Assembly: GCA_031370675.1 (NCBI GenBank)
Contig: JANMQT010000354.1
Location: forward strand, 1-23,944
Length of the DNA: 23,944 nucleotides
Direction of reading: 5' to 3'
Source of the DNA: SZAS-18 sp031370675
GTDB lineage: Bacteria; Verrucomicrobiota; Verrucomicrobiia; Chthoniobacterales; SZAS-18
The notes below the pieces were generated by a model. That model saw only the letters and a list, made by a program, of their open reading frames with translations. It was not told where the DNA came from and did not search any database. The position numbers and the translations under genes were made by a program. Position 1 is the stretch's first letter. Each line of letters starts with the position of its first letter. Below, one piece after another: positions 1 to 6,616 of the stretch.

Positions 1-1
1 C

Positions 2-280
2 GAGATGAAGGCGAGCGACTGGTATTATCGCGTATGGCAATCCTTCGCCGTGCTGCTGCCCGTGCGCAGCGTCGGCGTCATGGGCGATGAGCGCACCTAC
101 GAGAACACCTGCGCGCTGCGCGTGGTCGAGAGCCAGGACGGCATGACCGCCGACTGGGTGAAGCTGCCGTACGACCTGCTGGCCCGGATTTCCTCCCGCA
201 TCTGCAACGAGGTCCGCGGCATCAACCGCGTCTGCTTCGATATCTCCAGCAAGCCGCCCAGTACGATTGAATGGGAGTAG
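2..280 (+). CDS. guaA: GMP synthase (glutamine-hydrolysing), C-terminal fragment
   Basis: This is the last 92 codons of an open frame that enters from the left edge, so the true start is outside the window. The visible part matches the C-terminal dimerisation domain of GuaA. It has the run RSVGVMGDERTYE, an ALRVVES segment, a DGMTADW segment and the characteristic ending INRVCFDISSKPPSTIEWE. GuaA converts XMP to GMP in the cytoplasm using glutamine-derived ammonia and ATP. The glutaminase and ATP-pyrophosphatase domains are not in the window, so their catalytic residues cannot be checked. The frame ends at a TAG, followed directly by an inverted-repeat spacer. Confidence 0.95.
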   Translation, partial: EMKASDWYYRVWQSFAVLLPVRSVGVMGDERTYENTCALRVVESQDGMTADWVKLPYDLLARISSRICNEVRGINRVCFDISSKPPSTIEWE

Positions 281-286
281 AAGGTG

Positions 287-389
287 ACCACGAATTTCAC
301 ACGAAGTGACACGAATGGTTAGGAGGCCTTGCTGAACTTCCGCTGTCCATGCTTTCAAAATTCGTGTTCATTCATGTGAAACTCGTGGT
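287..389. repeat. Intergenic inverted repeat with 30-nt arms
   Basis: The left arm (287-316) begins accacgaatttcac and the right arm (360-389) ends gaaactcgtggt. The reverse complement of the right arm matches the left arm at 25 of 30 positions, with a 43-nt centre between them. It fills most of the gap between the guaA stop and the coaD start. No reading frame of note lies within it. A transcript could fold into a long hairpin, but no T-run marks it as a classical terminator. Its build suggests a member of a dispersed intergenic repeat family. That is an inference, since only one copy is seen here. Confidence 0.75.
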
Positions 390-413
390 TTCCTGTTTGG
401 TAGTCTCACGCCG

Positions 414-908
414 ATGAGAAGAGCGATTTATCCGGGAAGTTTTGATCCAACCACCAACGGTCATCTGGATTTGATCGCGCGGGCGGTGAAAATGTTCGAC
501 GAGGTCGTGGTCGGGGTGGCGCCCAACAGCCAGAAGGTCTCGCTCTTCACGGTCGAAGAGCGCGTGGCCATGCTGCGCGCTCATACCACGCAGTATCCCA
601 CCGTGCGGGTGAGCGCCCTCGACGGTCTGCTCGTCGACTATGCCCAAAGCCAGGGCGCGGTGGCCATTGTCCGCGGCCTGCGGGCGGTGTCGGACTTTGA
701 ATTTGAATTTCAGATGGCCCTGATGAACCGGAAGCTCGCGGCCGACGTGGAAACCATTTTCCTCATGCCGAAGGAGGATTACACTTACCTCAGTTCACGC
801 ATCGTGAAGGAAATCGCGAGGCTGGGGGGCGATGTGTCGGCCTTCGTTCCCGGTCCCGTGAAGGAGGCGCTCGCCCGCAAATTCGCTTCCCTGAAGCCCG
901 AGGCGTGA
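414..908 (+). CDS. coaD: Pantetheine-phosphate adenylyltransferase
   Basis: CoaD transfers AMP from ATP to 4'-phosphopantetheine to make dephospho-CoA, the penultimate step of coenzyme A synthesis, in the cytoplasm. The 164-residue length is normal for the family. The nucleotidyltransferase signature YPGSFDPTTNGH lies at residues 6-17, with His17 as the catalytic histidine of the T/HxGH motif. The second motif, SSRIVKE at 127-133, corresponds to the family's ISS-x-x-VRE. The RGLR segment (88-91) is also typical. The first in-frame ATG gives the standard N-terminus only three residues before YPGSF, so the start is secure. It sits ahead of a conserved lipid-synthesis block, so CoA supply is next to acyl-ACP metabolism. 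Confidence 0.97.
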   Translation: MRRAIYPGSFDPTTNGHLDLIARAVKMFDEVVVGVAPNSQKVSLFTVEERVAMLRAHTTQYPTVRVSALDGLLVDYAQSQGAVAIVRGLRAVSDFEFEFQMALMNRKLAADVETIFLMPKEDYTYLSSRIVKEIARLGGDVSAFVPGPVKEALARKFASLKPEA

Positions 909-952
909 TGCACGCCCCCACCCACCCAAACCACCCACCACATCCAGCGCTT

Positions 953-1450
953 ATGAAGATTCATTTGCACCAGGTTCCAGAGACGGGGCTGCATCTTGAG
1001 GGCGAGGAGCCCGGCTCCATCCTCGAGTTGCCGGAAGATGGCCACGCCCAGGCGGTCGGGCCGGTATCCTACTCTCTGGAGATCGGGCGAAACGACGACG
1101 GTCTGTGGGCGACGGGCACCCTCGCGGTCGACCTCGAGTTGCAGTGCGCGCGCTGCGGCGAAAAATTCGTCTATCCGTTGGAACTGAACGAGGTCGCTCT
1201 GCAGGTCGAATTGTCTGGACCGGAGCTCGTCGACTTGACGCCGCAGGTCAGGGAGGATATCCTCCTCGCCCTTCCGGCCTACCCACATTGTGAGTGGGTC
1301 GAGGGCAATGTCTGTGTGGCTCAGGAGCGAGCGTCCGCGTCGCCGATTATTTCGGCCACCGTGGATGCGGACAACGGGGCCGCAGCGAGTTCCCCCGTCT
1401 GGGGAAAACTCGATCGACTCAACATCACCAAGCCAGATTTCCCCGACTGA
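953..1450 (+). CDS. yceD: DUF177 / YceD-family protein
   Basis: The protein has 165 residues. It carries the DUF177 (YceD) signature: a CARCGEKFVYPLEL segment near residues 62-75 and a later cysteine pair around PHCEWVEGNVC. The four cysteines could bind a metal. Family members are almost always encoded directly upstream of rpmF, as here. In bacteria and plants the family has been linked to 23S rRNA accumulation, but the biochemical role is not settled. I chose the ATG at 953 because it gives MKIHLHQVP. An in-frame ATG at 905 would overlap coaD and add a His/Pro-rich stretch that looks non-coding. The TGA stop lies 12 nt before rpmF, so the two are probably co-transcribed. Confidence 0.88.
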   Translation: MKIHLHQVPETGLHLEGEEPGSILELPEDGHAQAVGPVSYSLEIGRNDDGLWATGTLAVDLELQCARCGEKFVYPLELNEVALQVELSGPELVDLTPQVREDILLALPAYPHCEWVEGNVCVAQERASASPIISATVDADNGAAASSPVWGKLDRLNITKPDFPD

Positions 1451-1462
1451 GGAGCAGATTTT

Positions 1463-1642
1463 ATGGGAGTTCCCAAACGCAAGACTTCAAAGATGCGCCA
1501 GCGCACGCGGCGGGCCGCGAACCGCTGGCACGCCCCGCAGCTTTCCACCTGCAGCCAATGCGGCACGCGCGTGCCCGGCCACACGGCTTGCCCGTCCTGC
1601 GGGTATTACCGCGGACGCCAGGTCCTGACCATCGAGGCGTAA
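1463..1642 (+). CDS. rpmF: 50S ribosomal protein L32
   Basis: A 59-residue protein beginning MGVPKRKTSKMRQRTRRA, the typical basic N-terminus of bacterial L32. Two CxxC-type pairs (CSQC at 30-33 and CPSC at 43-46) form the zinc-binding variant of the C-terminal half. This suggests the organism uses the zinc-containing L32 type. A clear Shine-Dalgarno AGGAG lies at 1450-1454, eight bases before the ATG, and overlaps the end of the yceD stop. L32 is a large-subunit protein. Its position between yceD and plsX-fabH is a widely conserved arrangement that ties ribosome production to phospholipid synthesis. Confidence 0.97.
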   Translation: MGVPKRKTSKMRQRTRRAANRWHAPQLSTCSQCGTRVPGHTACPSCGYYRGRQVLTIEA

Positions 1643-1670
1643 TCACGCGGGTGCGCCCCGCGCCGCCATC

Positions 1671-2687
1671 ATGAAGATTGCCGTGGATGCGATGGGCGGG
1701 GACTTTGCGCCTCGCAACATCGTCGAGGGCGCCGCTCTCGCGCTCGCCGAGTATGACAAGCTGACGAAACTGTTTCTCGTTGGCGACACGCCCCGCATCG
1801 AGGCGGAACTCAAGCGGGTCGACTGCCACGACGGCCGCATCGAAATCGTCCACGCCACCCAGGTCGTGGAGATGGGCGATGACGCCATCTCGTCCGTCCG
1901 GAAGAAAAAGGACTCCAGCATCAGCGTCGCGGTCGACCTGGTGAAATCCGGCGACGCCGACGCCGTGATGAGTGCCGGCCACACCGGCGCGGCCGTGGCG
2001 GCAAGCACGATCAAGCTGCGGCTGCTCCCGGGCATCGATCGCGCGGGCATCGCCACGCTGTTCCCGACCGAGACGAACCAATTTGTCCTGATCGACGCCG
2101 GTGCAAATCCCGATGCGCGCCCGCTGCACCTTTTGCAATATGCCGTGATGGGCTCGGTGTATTCGCGCTACGTGCTCGGCTATCCGAACCCGAGCGTCGG
2201 CTTGCTTTCCATCGGGACGGAAGACTCCAAGGGCAACGAGTTCACGAAGGAAGTTTTCACGCTGCTCAAGGAGAGCGGACTCCCGTTTCGCGGCAACGTC
2301 GAGGGGCACGATCTCTTCGAGAAGCCGGTCGAGGTCGTCATCTGCGAGGGTTTCGTGGGCAACGTCATGCTCAAGTCATGCGAGGCCCTGGCGCATGCGA
2401 TTTTTACGTGGCTCAAGCATGAACTCGTCAAAAACCCGTTCCGCTGGGCCGGCGCGGCCCTGGCCAAGGGGGCGTTCAAGACGATCCGCGACAAGGTCAG
2501 CGCTGATGAAGCAGGCGGAAGCGTCTTGCTCGGGGTGGACGGAATTGTCATCATCGCCCACGGTTCGAGTTCGGCGCGCGCCGCAAAGAATGCCATCCGC
2601 GTCGGACTGGAGTCGGTTGAGCAGCAGGTGAATCCCCACATTGTCGAGGAAATGAAGCGATTCTATGACCTCTCACCAGCCCAGTAA
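1671..2687 (+). CDS. plsX: Phosphate acyltransferase PlsX
   Basis: PlsX makes acyl-phosphate from acyl-ACP and inorganic phosphate, supplying PlsY for the first acylation of glycerol-3-phosphate. The protein has 338 residues, as expected. It opens with the family hallmark MKIAVDAMGGDFAP. Also visible are the MSAGHTGA segment, the FVLIDAGANPDARP segment, and VICEGFVGNVMLKSCEAL near residue 224. It lies 28 nt after rpmF. Its last 23 nt overlap the start of fabH in another frame, which suggests translational coupling. PlsX is a soluble protein that associates peripherally with the membrane. Confidence 0.97.
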   Translation: MKIAVDAMGGDFAPRNIVEGAALALAEYDKLTKLFLVGDTPRIEAELKRVDCHDGRIEIVHATQVVEMGDDAISSVRKKKDSSISVAVDLVKSGDADAVMSAGHTGAAVAASTIKLRLLPGIDRAGIATLFPTETNQFVLIDAGANPDARPLHLLQYAVMGSVYSRYVLGYPNPSVGLLSIGTEDSKGNEFTKEVFTLLKESGLPFRGNVEGHDLFEKPVEVVICEGFVGNVMLKSCEALAHAIFTWLKHELVKNPFRWAGAALAKGAFKTIRDKVSADEAGGSVLLGVDGIVIIAHGSSSARAAKNAIRVGLESVEQQVNPHIVEEMKRFYDLSPAQ

Positions 2688-3675
2688 ATCGTCTGTCCCC
2701 GTCGTCGTCATGGGGACTGGGCGCTATAACCCGGCCTATGTGCTGACGAACGCCGAACTCGAGCGTCGCGTCGACACCAGCGACGAGTGGATCACGACGC
2801 GCACGGGCATCAGGGAACGACGTATCGCAGCCGCCGGGGAGCATAATTCCGACCTCGCCACGAAGGCCGCCGCGGCCGCGATGGAACAGGCCAAGGTGAA
2901 GGCGTCCGAGGTGGACCTAATCATCTGCGGTACGGTCACGGGCGACATGGCGTTCCCGGCCACATCCTGCCTCGTGCAGAAAAATCTCGGCGCGCACCAT
3001 GCCACGGCCTTTGATTTGGGCGCCGCATGCACCGGCTTTATCTACGGGCTCGAAATCGGCAAGCAGCTCCTCCAGGGCGGCGGCTACAAAACCGCTGTGG
3101 TCATCGGCAGCGAACGCATCTCATCGGTCGTCGACTGGACCGACCGCAACACCTGCGTTCTTTTTGGCGACGGCGCCGGCGCCGCGGTCCTGCGCCAGCG
3201 GGAGGGGCACGGGGGTGGCATTCTCGTCACGGACACCGGGAGCGACGGCCGGTTCGCGCACATCTTGAATCAGCCCGGTGGCGGGACGCGGACGCCGATC
3301 ACCGCCGAAAACGTGAACGACCGGCTGGCGACGTTGAAGATGTCCGGCAAGGAAGTTTTTCGCCAGGCGGTTGGGACGATGAGCACCTCCTGCGACCAGG
3401 CGATGAAGCGGTTGGGCATCACGATCGACGACATCGCGCTCGTGATTCCGCATCAGGCCAACATCCGAATCATCGAGGCGGTGGGGGAGAAACTGAAGGC
3501 GCCGCCGGAGAAGGTGTTCAAGAACGTGGATCGCTACGGCAACAGCGGCGCGGCCACGGTGGCCATGGCGCTCGACGAGGCGCACCGCGAGGGCCGCTTC
3601 AAGCGCGGGGACAAGATCCTGCTCGTGGCCTTCGGCGCAGGGCTGACTTGGGGCTGCACGATCATCGAGTGGTAG
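2665..3675 (+). CDS. fabH: Beta-ketoacyl-ACP synthase III (FabH)
   Basis: FabH condenses acetyl-CoA with malonyl-ACP to start fatty acid synthesis. All catalytic-triad contexts are present: Cys122 in GAACTGFIYG, His263 in IPHQANIRI and Asn293 in YGNSGAATV. The N-terminal signature VDTSDEWITTRTGIRERR (36-53) is also typical. The 336-residue length fits. The ATG at 2665 overlaps plsX by 23 nt. A later ATG at 2710 would remove the first beta strand before MGTGRYNP, so 2665 is preferred. The usual downstream partners (fabD, fabG, acpP) do not follow. The next gene is on the opposite strand, so the block ends here. Confidence 0.96.
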   Translation: MTSHQPSKSSVPVVVMGTGRYNPAYVLTNAELERRVDTSDEWITTRTGIRERRIAAAGEHNSDLATKAAAAAMEQAKVKASEVDLIICGTVTGDMAFPATSCLVQKNLGAHHATAFDLGAACTGFIYGLEIGKQLLQGGGYKTAVVIGSERISSVVDWTDRNTCVLFGDGAGAAVLRQREGHGGGILVTDTGSDGRFAHILNQPGGGTRTPITAENVNDRLATLKMSGKEVFRQAVGTMSTSCDQAMKRLGITIDDIALVIPHQANIRIIEAVGEKLKAPPEKVFKNVDRYGNSGAATVAMALDEAHREGRFKRGDKILLVAFGAGLTWGCTIIEW

Positions 3676-3711
3676 GTGGTCTGGCTTGTCCCCCAGCCGA
3701 CGGCAAATCCT

Positions 3712-3734
3712 GGGCCGTTTCAGCGAAACGTCCC
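3712..3734. terminator. Possible hairpin after fabH
   Basis: An imperfect hairpin: GGG-C-CGTTT pairs with AAACG-T-CCC around the loop CAGCG, with one mismatch. It lies in the convergent gap between fabH and the minus-strand membrane-protein gene. There is no T-run on either strand, so an intrinsic terminator is only possible. Confidence 0.25.
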
Positions 3735-3774
3735 TGCCAACAAAACGCAACGCGTCCGGAGGCCCCGTTCCACC

Positions 3775-4119
3775 TCAGGCCTTCCCGCCGCCCTTGGGAA
3801 CAAACTTGAGAATGACGAAGAGCACCGCGCTCCAGACGATGGTCGCAGCGAGCGACGCGCCAAAGACATGCCCGACCGGTCCGCTACCATTGAGATAATT
3901 AGAAAAGGGCAGCGTGACGTTCGTCCACACGGGCTGCCATCCATCCCCAACGATCGTGAACGGCAGCAGGGTGGCCATGGAGAACGCCGCGGCGAAGCAC
4001 AAGGTCAGACGCGAACTCCACGAGAGCGGTCCGGCCGTAGAACGGCGCCGGAACGTGATGTAGAGCGCGGCCGCCAATCCGGCGATACCGAGACAAGTGA
4101 CAAGGACAAGCCCAAACAT
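3775..4119 (-). CDS. Small hypothetical membrane protein
   Basis: I do not recognise a family. Read from the ATG at 4119 the protein has 114 residues. It shows three hydrophobic stretches suited to membrane spans: MFGLVLVTCLGIAGLAAAL (1-19), LTLCFAAAFSMATLLPFTIV (about 39-58) and FGASLAATIVWSAVLFVILK (about 86-105). It ends in the basic tail FVPKGGGKA. The open frame continues upstream to a GTG at 4188 and a TTG at 4209, which would add a short fourth hydrophobic piece. No Shine-Dalgarno sequence separates these choices, so the start is uncertain. It is convergent with fabH and divergent from the amidohydrolase gene. Good hydrophobic periodicity and a clean stop favour a real gene, but this is the weakest CDS call here. 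Confidence 0.55.
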   Translation of the reverse strand: MFGLVLVTCLGIAGLAAALYITFRRRSTAGPLSWSSRLTLCFAAAFSMATLLPFTIVGDGWQPVWTNVTLPFSNYLNGSGPVGHVFGASLAATIVWSAVLFVILKFVPKGGGKA

Positions 4120-4228
4120 GGCAGGATGAAAGAGATGGGTGGCCGAACGCGCGAATCCTAGCGAGCCAGCCGAGAAGCTGTAAAGCACGAAGAATGAAGT
4201 CCCGTCCAATGGGCGAAGTCGAAGTTTG

Positions 4229-4249
4229 AAACCCGAAGCTCAAAGAAGG
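4229..4249. repeat. Diverged copy of a dispersed intergenic repeat
   Basis: The segment starting aaacccgaagctc and ending aagaagg matches 16996-17016 (aaactcgaaagtc...aagaagg) at 17 of 21 positions. Both lie in spacers and both are followed shortly by a ttaa. It sits in the divergent gap between the small membrane protein and the amidohydrolase. A shared origin is an inference from this alignment by eye. Confidence 0.4.
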
Positions 4250-4344
4250 GCGGAACGTTAAAGAACCAAGGTTCAAAGGTCCCGCAAGATGCGTCGACCG
4301 GAGCCTTCAGCGAATCCGGTTGCGGGTCGGGGATTGGTCGATAC

Positions 4345-5637
4345 ATGAGCGGGATGAGATTTCGCATTCTCCGCCTCGCGCTTGGCGCGTTTATCCTCGC
4401 GGCCAGCACCGCCCAGGCGCGCACCTTGATCCACGCGGGCATTTTGATCGATGGCGTCCGGGCGGAGCCGCAAAAGAACGTGACCATCGTGATCGACGGC
4501 GACCGCATCGTCGAGGTTGCGGCTGGATTCCAAACCGCGGGCACGGGTGACACGGTCATCGATCTGAAGGCGTCCACGGTCATGCCCGGTTTCATGGACA
4601 TGCACGTGCACCTGTCCGGCGAGCAATCCCCGCAGTCTTATTCCGAGCGCTTTTTCATGAATGTGCCCGAGGCGACCTTGCGCGCGGCGATGTTTGCCAG
4701 GCGGACGTTAATGGCCGGATTTACCACCGTGAGAGATCTTGGCGACACGAACGGCATCACGATTGGGCTGCGCGAAGCGATCAAGAAGGGGTGGCTGCAG
4801 GGACCACGGATTTTTGCGGCCGGCAAGTCGATTGCCACGACCGGCGGCCACGCCGACCCGACTAATGGCCTCGTCCCAAAATATCAGGGCGATCCCGGTC
4901 CAGTCGAGGGGGTGATCAACGGTCCGGATGACGCCCGCAAGGCGGTGCGGCAGCGCTACAAGGACGGCAGCGACGTGATCAAGATCACCGCCACCGGCGG
5001 AGTCTTGAGCCTGGCGACGAGCGCGGAAAACCCTCAGTTCACCGACGCGGAGCTGAAGGCGATCGTCGAGACGGCCAGGGACTACGGGTTTAAGGTCGCA
5101 GTGCATGCACACGGTGCCGAGGGCATGAAACGCGCGATTCGCGCGGGCGTAACGTCCATCGAGCACGGCACGTTCATGGATGACGAGGCCATGGACTTGA
5201 TGATCAAGAATGGCACCTGGTATGTGCCCACGATCATCGCCGGAAAATGGGTGTCGGAGAAATCGAAGATCGACGGCTTCTTCCCCGCGGTGGTCCGACC
5301 GAAGGCAGCGGCGGTCGGGCCGAAGATCCAGGCCACGTTTGCCAAGGCATATAAGGCGGGCGTGAAAATCGCGTTCGGCACGGACACGGGAGTTTCGGCC
5401 CACGGCGACAACGCCAAGGAATTCGCCTACATGGTCGAGGGAGGCATGCCACCCATGGCCGCGATTCAAGCGGCCACGATGTCCGCGGCAACCTTGCTCG
5501 GCGTCGAGAAGGAACTCGGCAGCGTGGAGAAGGGGAAGTACGCAGATCTGGTGGCGGTGGACGGCGACCCGCTCAAGGACATTACGCGGCTGCAGGGGAT
5601 CGCCTTCGTGATGAAGGGTGGCGCGGTGCAGAAATAG
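4345..5637 (+). CDS. Exported metal-dependent amidohydrolase (imidazolonepropionase-like / Xaa-Pro dipeptidase-like)
   Basis: A 430-residue amidohydrolase-superfamily enzyme. Residues 1-25 form a signal peptide (basic start, hydrophobic LALGAFILAAS, cut likely after AQA), so the enzyme acts outside the cytoplasm. The TIM-barrel metal ligands are all present: His87 and His89 in MDMHVHLSG, the probable carboxylated Lys213 in VIKITATGG, His254/His256 in VAVHAHG, His274 in IEHGT and Asp347 in FGTDTG. The TGGHADPTNG segment near 166-175 is typical of the secreted subgroup acting on C-terminal prolyl or other dipeptides and N-acyl amino acids. The exact substrate cannot be read from sequence. The ATG at 4345 was kept. 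An ATG at 4354 would still preserve the signal peptide. The tatD-like gene follows 18 nt downstream. Confidence 0.9.
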   Translation: MSGMRFRILRLALGAFILAASTAQARTLIHAGILIDGVRAEPQKNVTIVIDGDRIVEVAAGFQTAGTGDTVIDLKASTVMPGFMDMHVHLSGEQSPQSYSERFFMNVPEATLRAAMFARRTLMAGFTTVRDLGDTNGITIGLREAIKKGWLQGPRIFAAGKSIATTGGHADPTNGLVPKYQGDPGPVEGVINGPDDARKAVRQRYKDGSDVIKITATGGVLSLATSAENPQFTDAELKAIVETARDYGFKVAVHAHGAEGMKRAIRAGVTSIEHGTFMDDEAMDLMIKNGTWYVPTIIAGKWVSEKSKIDGFFPAVVRPKAAAVGPKIQATFAKAYKAGVKIAFGTDTGVSAHGDNAKEFAYMVEGGMPPMAAIQAATMSAATLLGVEKELGSVEKGKYADLVAVDGDPLKDITRLQGIAFVMKGGAVQK

Positions 5638-5655
5638 CGCGGAGATTCCGGCGGA

Positions 5656-6444
5656 ATGTTGATCGACACGCACGCGCACCTGGATTTTCCGGAATTTGCA
5701 GAGGACCTCGACGAGGTTGTCGCGCGAGCCGTCGACGCGGGTGTCACTCGGATGATTTCCATAGGGACGGGTCTCGAGACCAGCGCGCGGGCCATCGCGC
5801 TGACCGAGCGCTATCCCGGCGTGGTGTACGCCGCGGTGGGTATCCATCCCAATCACGCACACGAGGAGCGGGCGGATTTTGTCGGCCCGTTGCGCGAGTT
5901 GGCGATGCATCCCCGCGTCGTCGCGATCGGCGAGATCGGCATCGACCATTATCGCCTGCCGGAGGATTCGCCCGCGCGCGAATCAATCATGGCGTGCCAG
6001 GCGGAGGCGTTTCGGGTGCAGCTCGCGCTGGCGGTGGAACTCAGCCTCAACGTGGTGATTCACCAGCGCGGCGCCTGGGAGCCAACGCTCGACGGCATGC
6101 GGCCGTTCACGGGAAAGGTGAGGGGGGTTTGGCATTGTTTCGGCGGCTCACCGGCGCAGATGCACGACGTCCTGGCGTTGGGGCACCTGGTTTCTTTCAC
6201 GGGAATCGTGACCTTCAAAAACGCGCCGGTCGTGCGGGAATCGGCGCACGACGCGCCCCGAGATCGGTACATGGTGGAGACCGACTGCCCGTATCTTGCG
6301 CCCGTGCCGCACCGCGGGAAGCGCTGCGAACCGGCGCACACGCGGCTGGTGGCCGAAGCCGTCGCCGCCGAACGCGGCGTCGGCTTGGAACACGTCGCGG
6401 CGGAGACGACGCACACGGCAGAGCAGTTCTTCCGTTTTTCGTAG
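5656..6444 (+). CDS. TatD-family metal-dependent hydrolase (putative DNase)
   Basis: A 262-residue TatD/YcfH-type protein starting MLIDTHAHLD. The binuclear metal ligands are visible: His6 and His8 (THAHLD), Glu93 (GEIGID), His136 (VIHQR), His160 (WHCFGG) and Asp210 (ETDCPYLAP). The PHRGKRCEPAH segment at 218-228 is characteristic of the family. Family members are cytoplasmic 3'-5' exonucleases or deoxyribonucleases; some have been tied to DNA repair and D-tyrosyl-tRNA-like quality control. This assignment cannot say which. It is probably in one transcript with the amidohydrolase 18 nt upstream, although the two act in different compartments. The stop is followed at once by an inverted-repeat arm. 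Confidence 0.93.
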   Translation: MLIDTHAHLDFPEFAEDLDEVVARAVDAGVTRMISIGTGLETSARAIALTERYPGVVYAAVGIHPNHAHEERADFVGPLRELAMHPRVVAIGEIGIDHYRLPEDSPARESIMACQAEAFRVQLALAVELSLNVVIHQRGAWEPTLDGMRPFTGKVRGVWHCFGGSPAQMHDVLALGHLVSFTGIVTFKNAPVVRESAHDAPRDRYMVETDCPYLAPVPHRGKRCEPAHTRLVAEAVAAERGVGLEHVAAETTHTAEQFFRFS

Positions 6445-6609
6445 CACAGGCATCTTGGCCGTGGCGGTTGCGACGTCTGAAGTGCTGAAAGTTACTTTCG
6501 AGCGGGATCCCGCGACGCTAGTTCTCGCCGATCGATCTAGCGCACCGCCTGATGATCAGTGACGGAAGGCAAGCATCATTCAGAAACCCCACGGGCAAGA
6601 TGCCCGTGC
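6442..6609. repeat. 168-bp segment bounded by terminal inverted repeats, between convergent genes
   Basis: The left end (6442-6464, tagcacaggcatcttggccg...) and the reverse complement of the right end (6587-6609, tggcacgggcatcttgcccg...) agree at 20 of 23 positions. The right arm also holds a perfect local hairpin, cacgggca/aga/tgcccgtg (6589-6607). The left arm is a weaker version of the same palindrome. The interior has no convincing reading frame. The segment exactly fills the space between the TatD stop and the stop of the convergent regulator gene. It may be a miniature mobile or REP-like element, or a two-sided terminator. The sequence alone does not decide. Confidence 0.65.
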
Positions 6610-6616
6610 CACGATC

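Noticed and set aside
287..389. CRISPR or direct-repeat array interpretation of the guaA-coaD gap
   Set aside because: There are only two arms and they are inverted, not regularly spaced direct repeats; no cas gene is present.
905..952. Earlier start for the DUF177 protein
   Set aside because: It overlaps coaD and adds a His/Pro-rich stretch from repetitive CCACCC DNA; MKIHLHQVP at 953 fits the family.
1461..2309. 282-codon minus-strand frame across rpmF and plsX
   Set aside because: Antisense of two clear genes in a conserved order; no domain.
4708..5949. 413-codon minus-strand frame across the amidohydrolase and TatD genes
   Set aside because: It overlaps two genes with intact catalytic motifs on the plus strand and has no recognisable domain.
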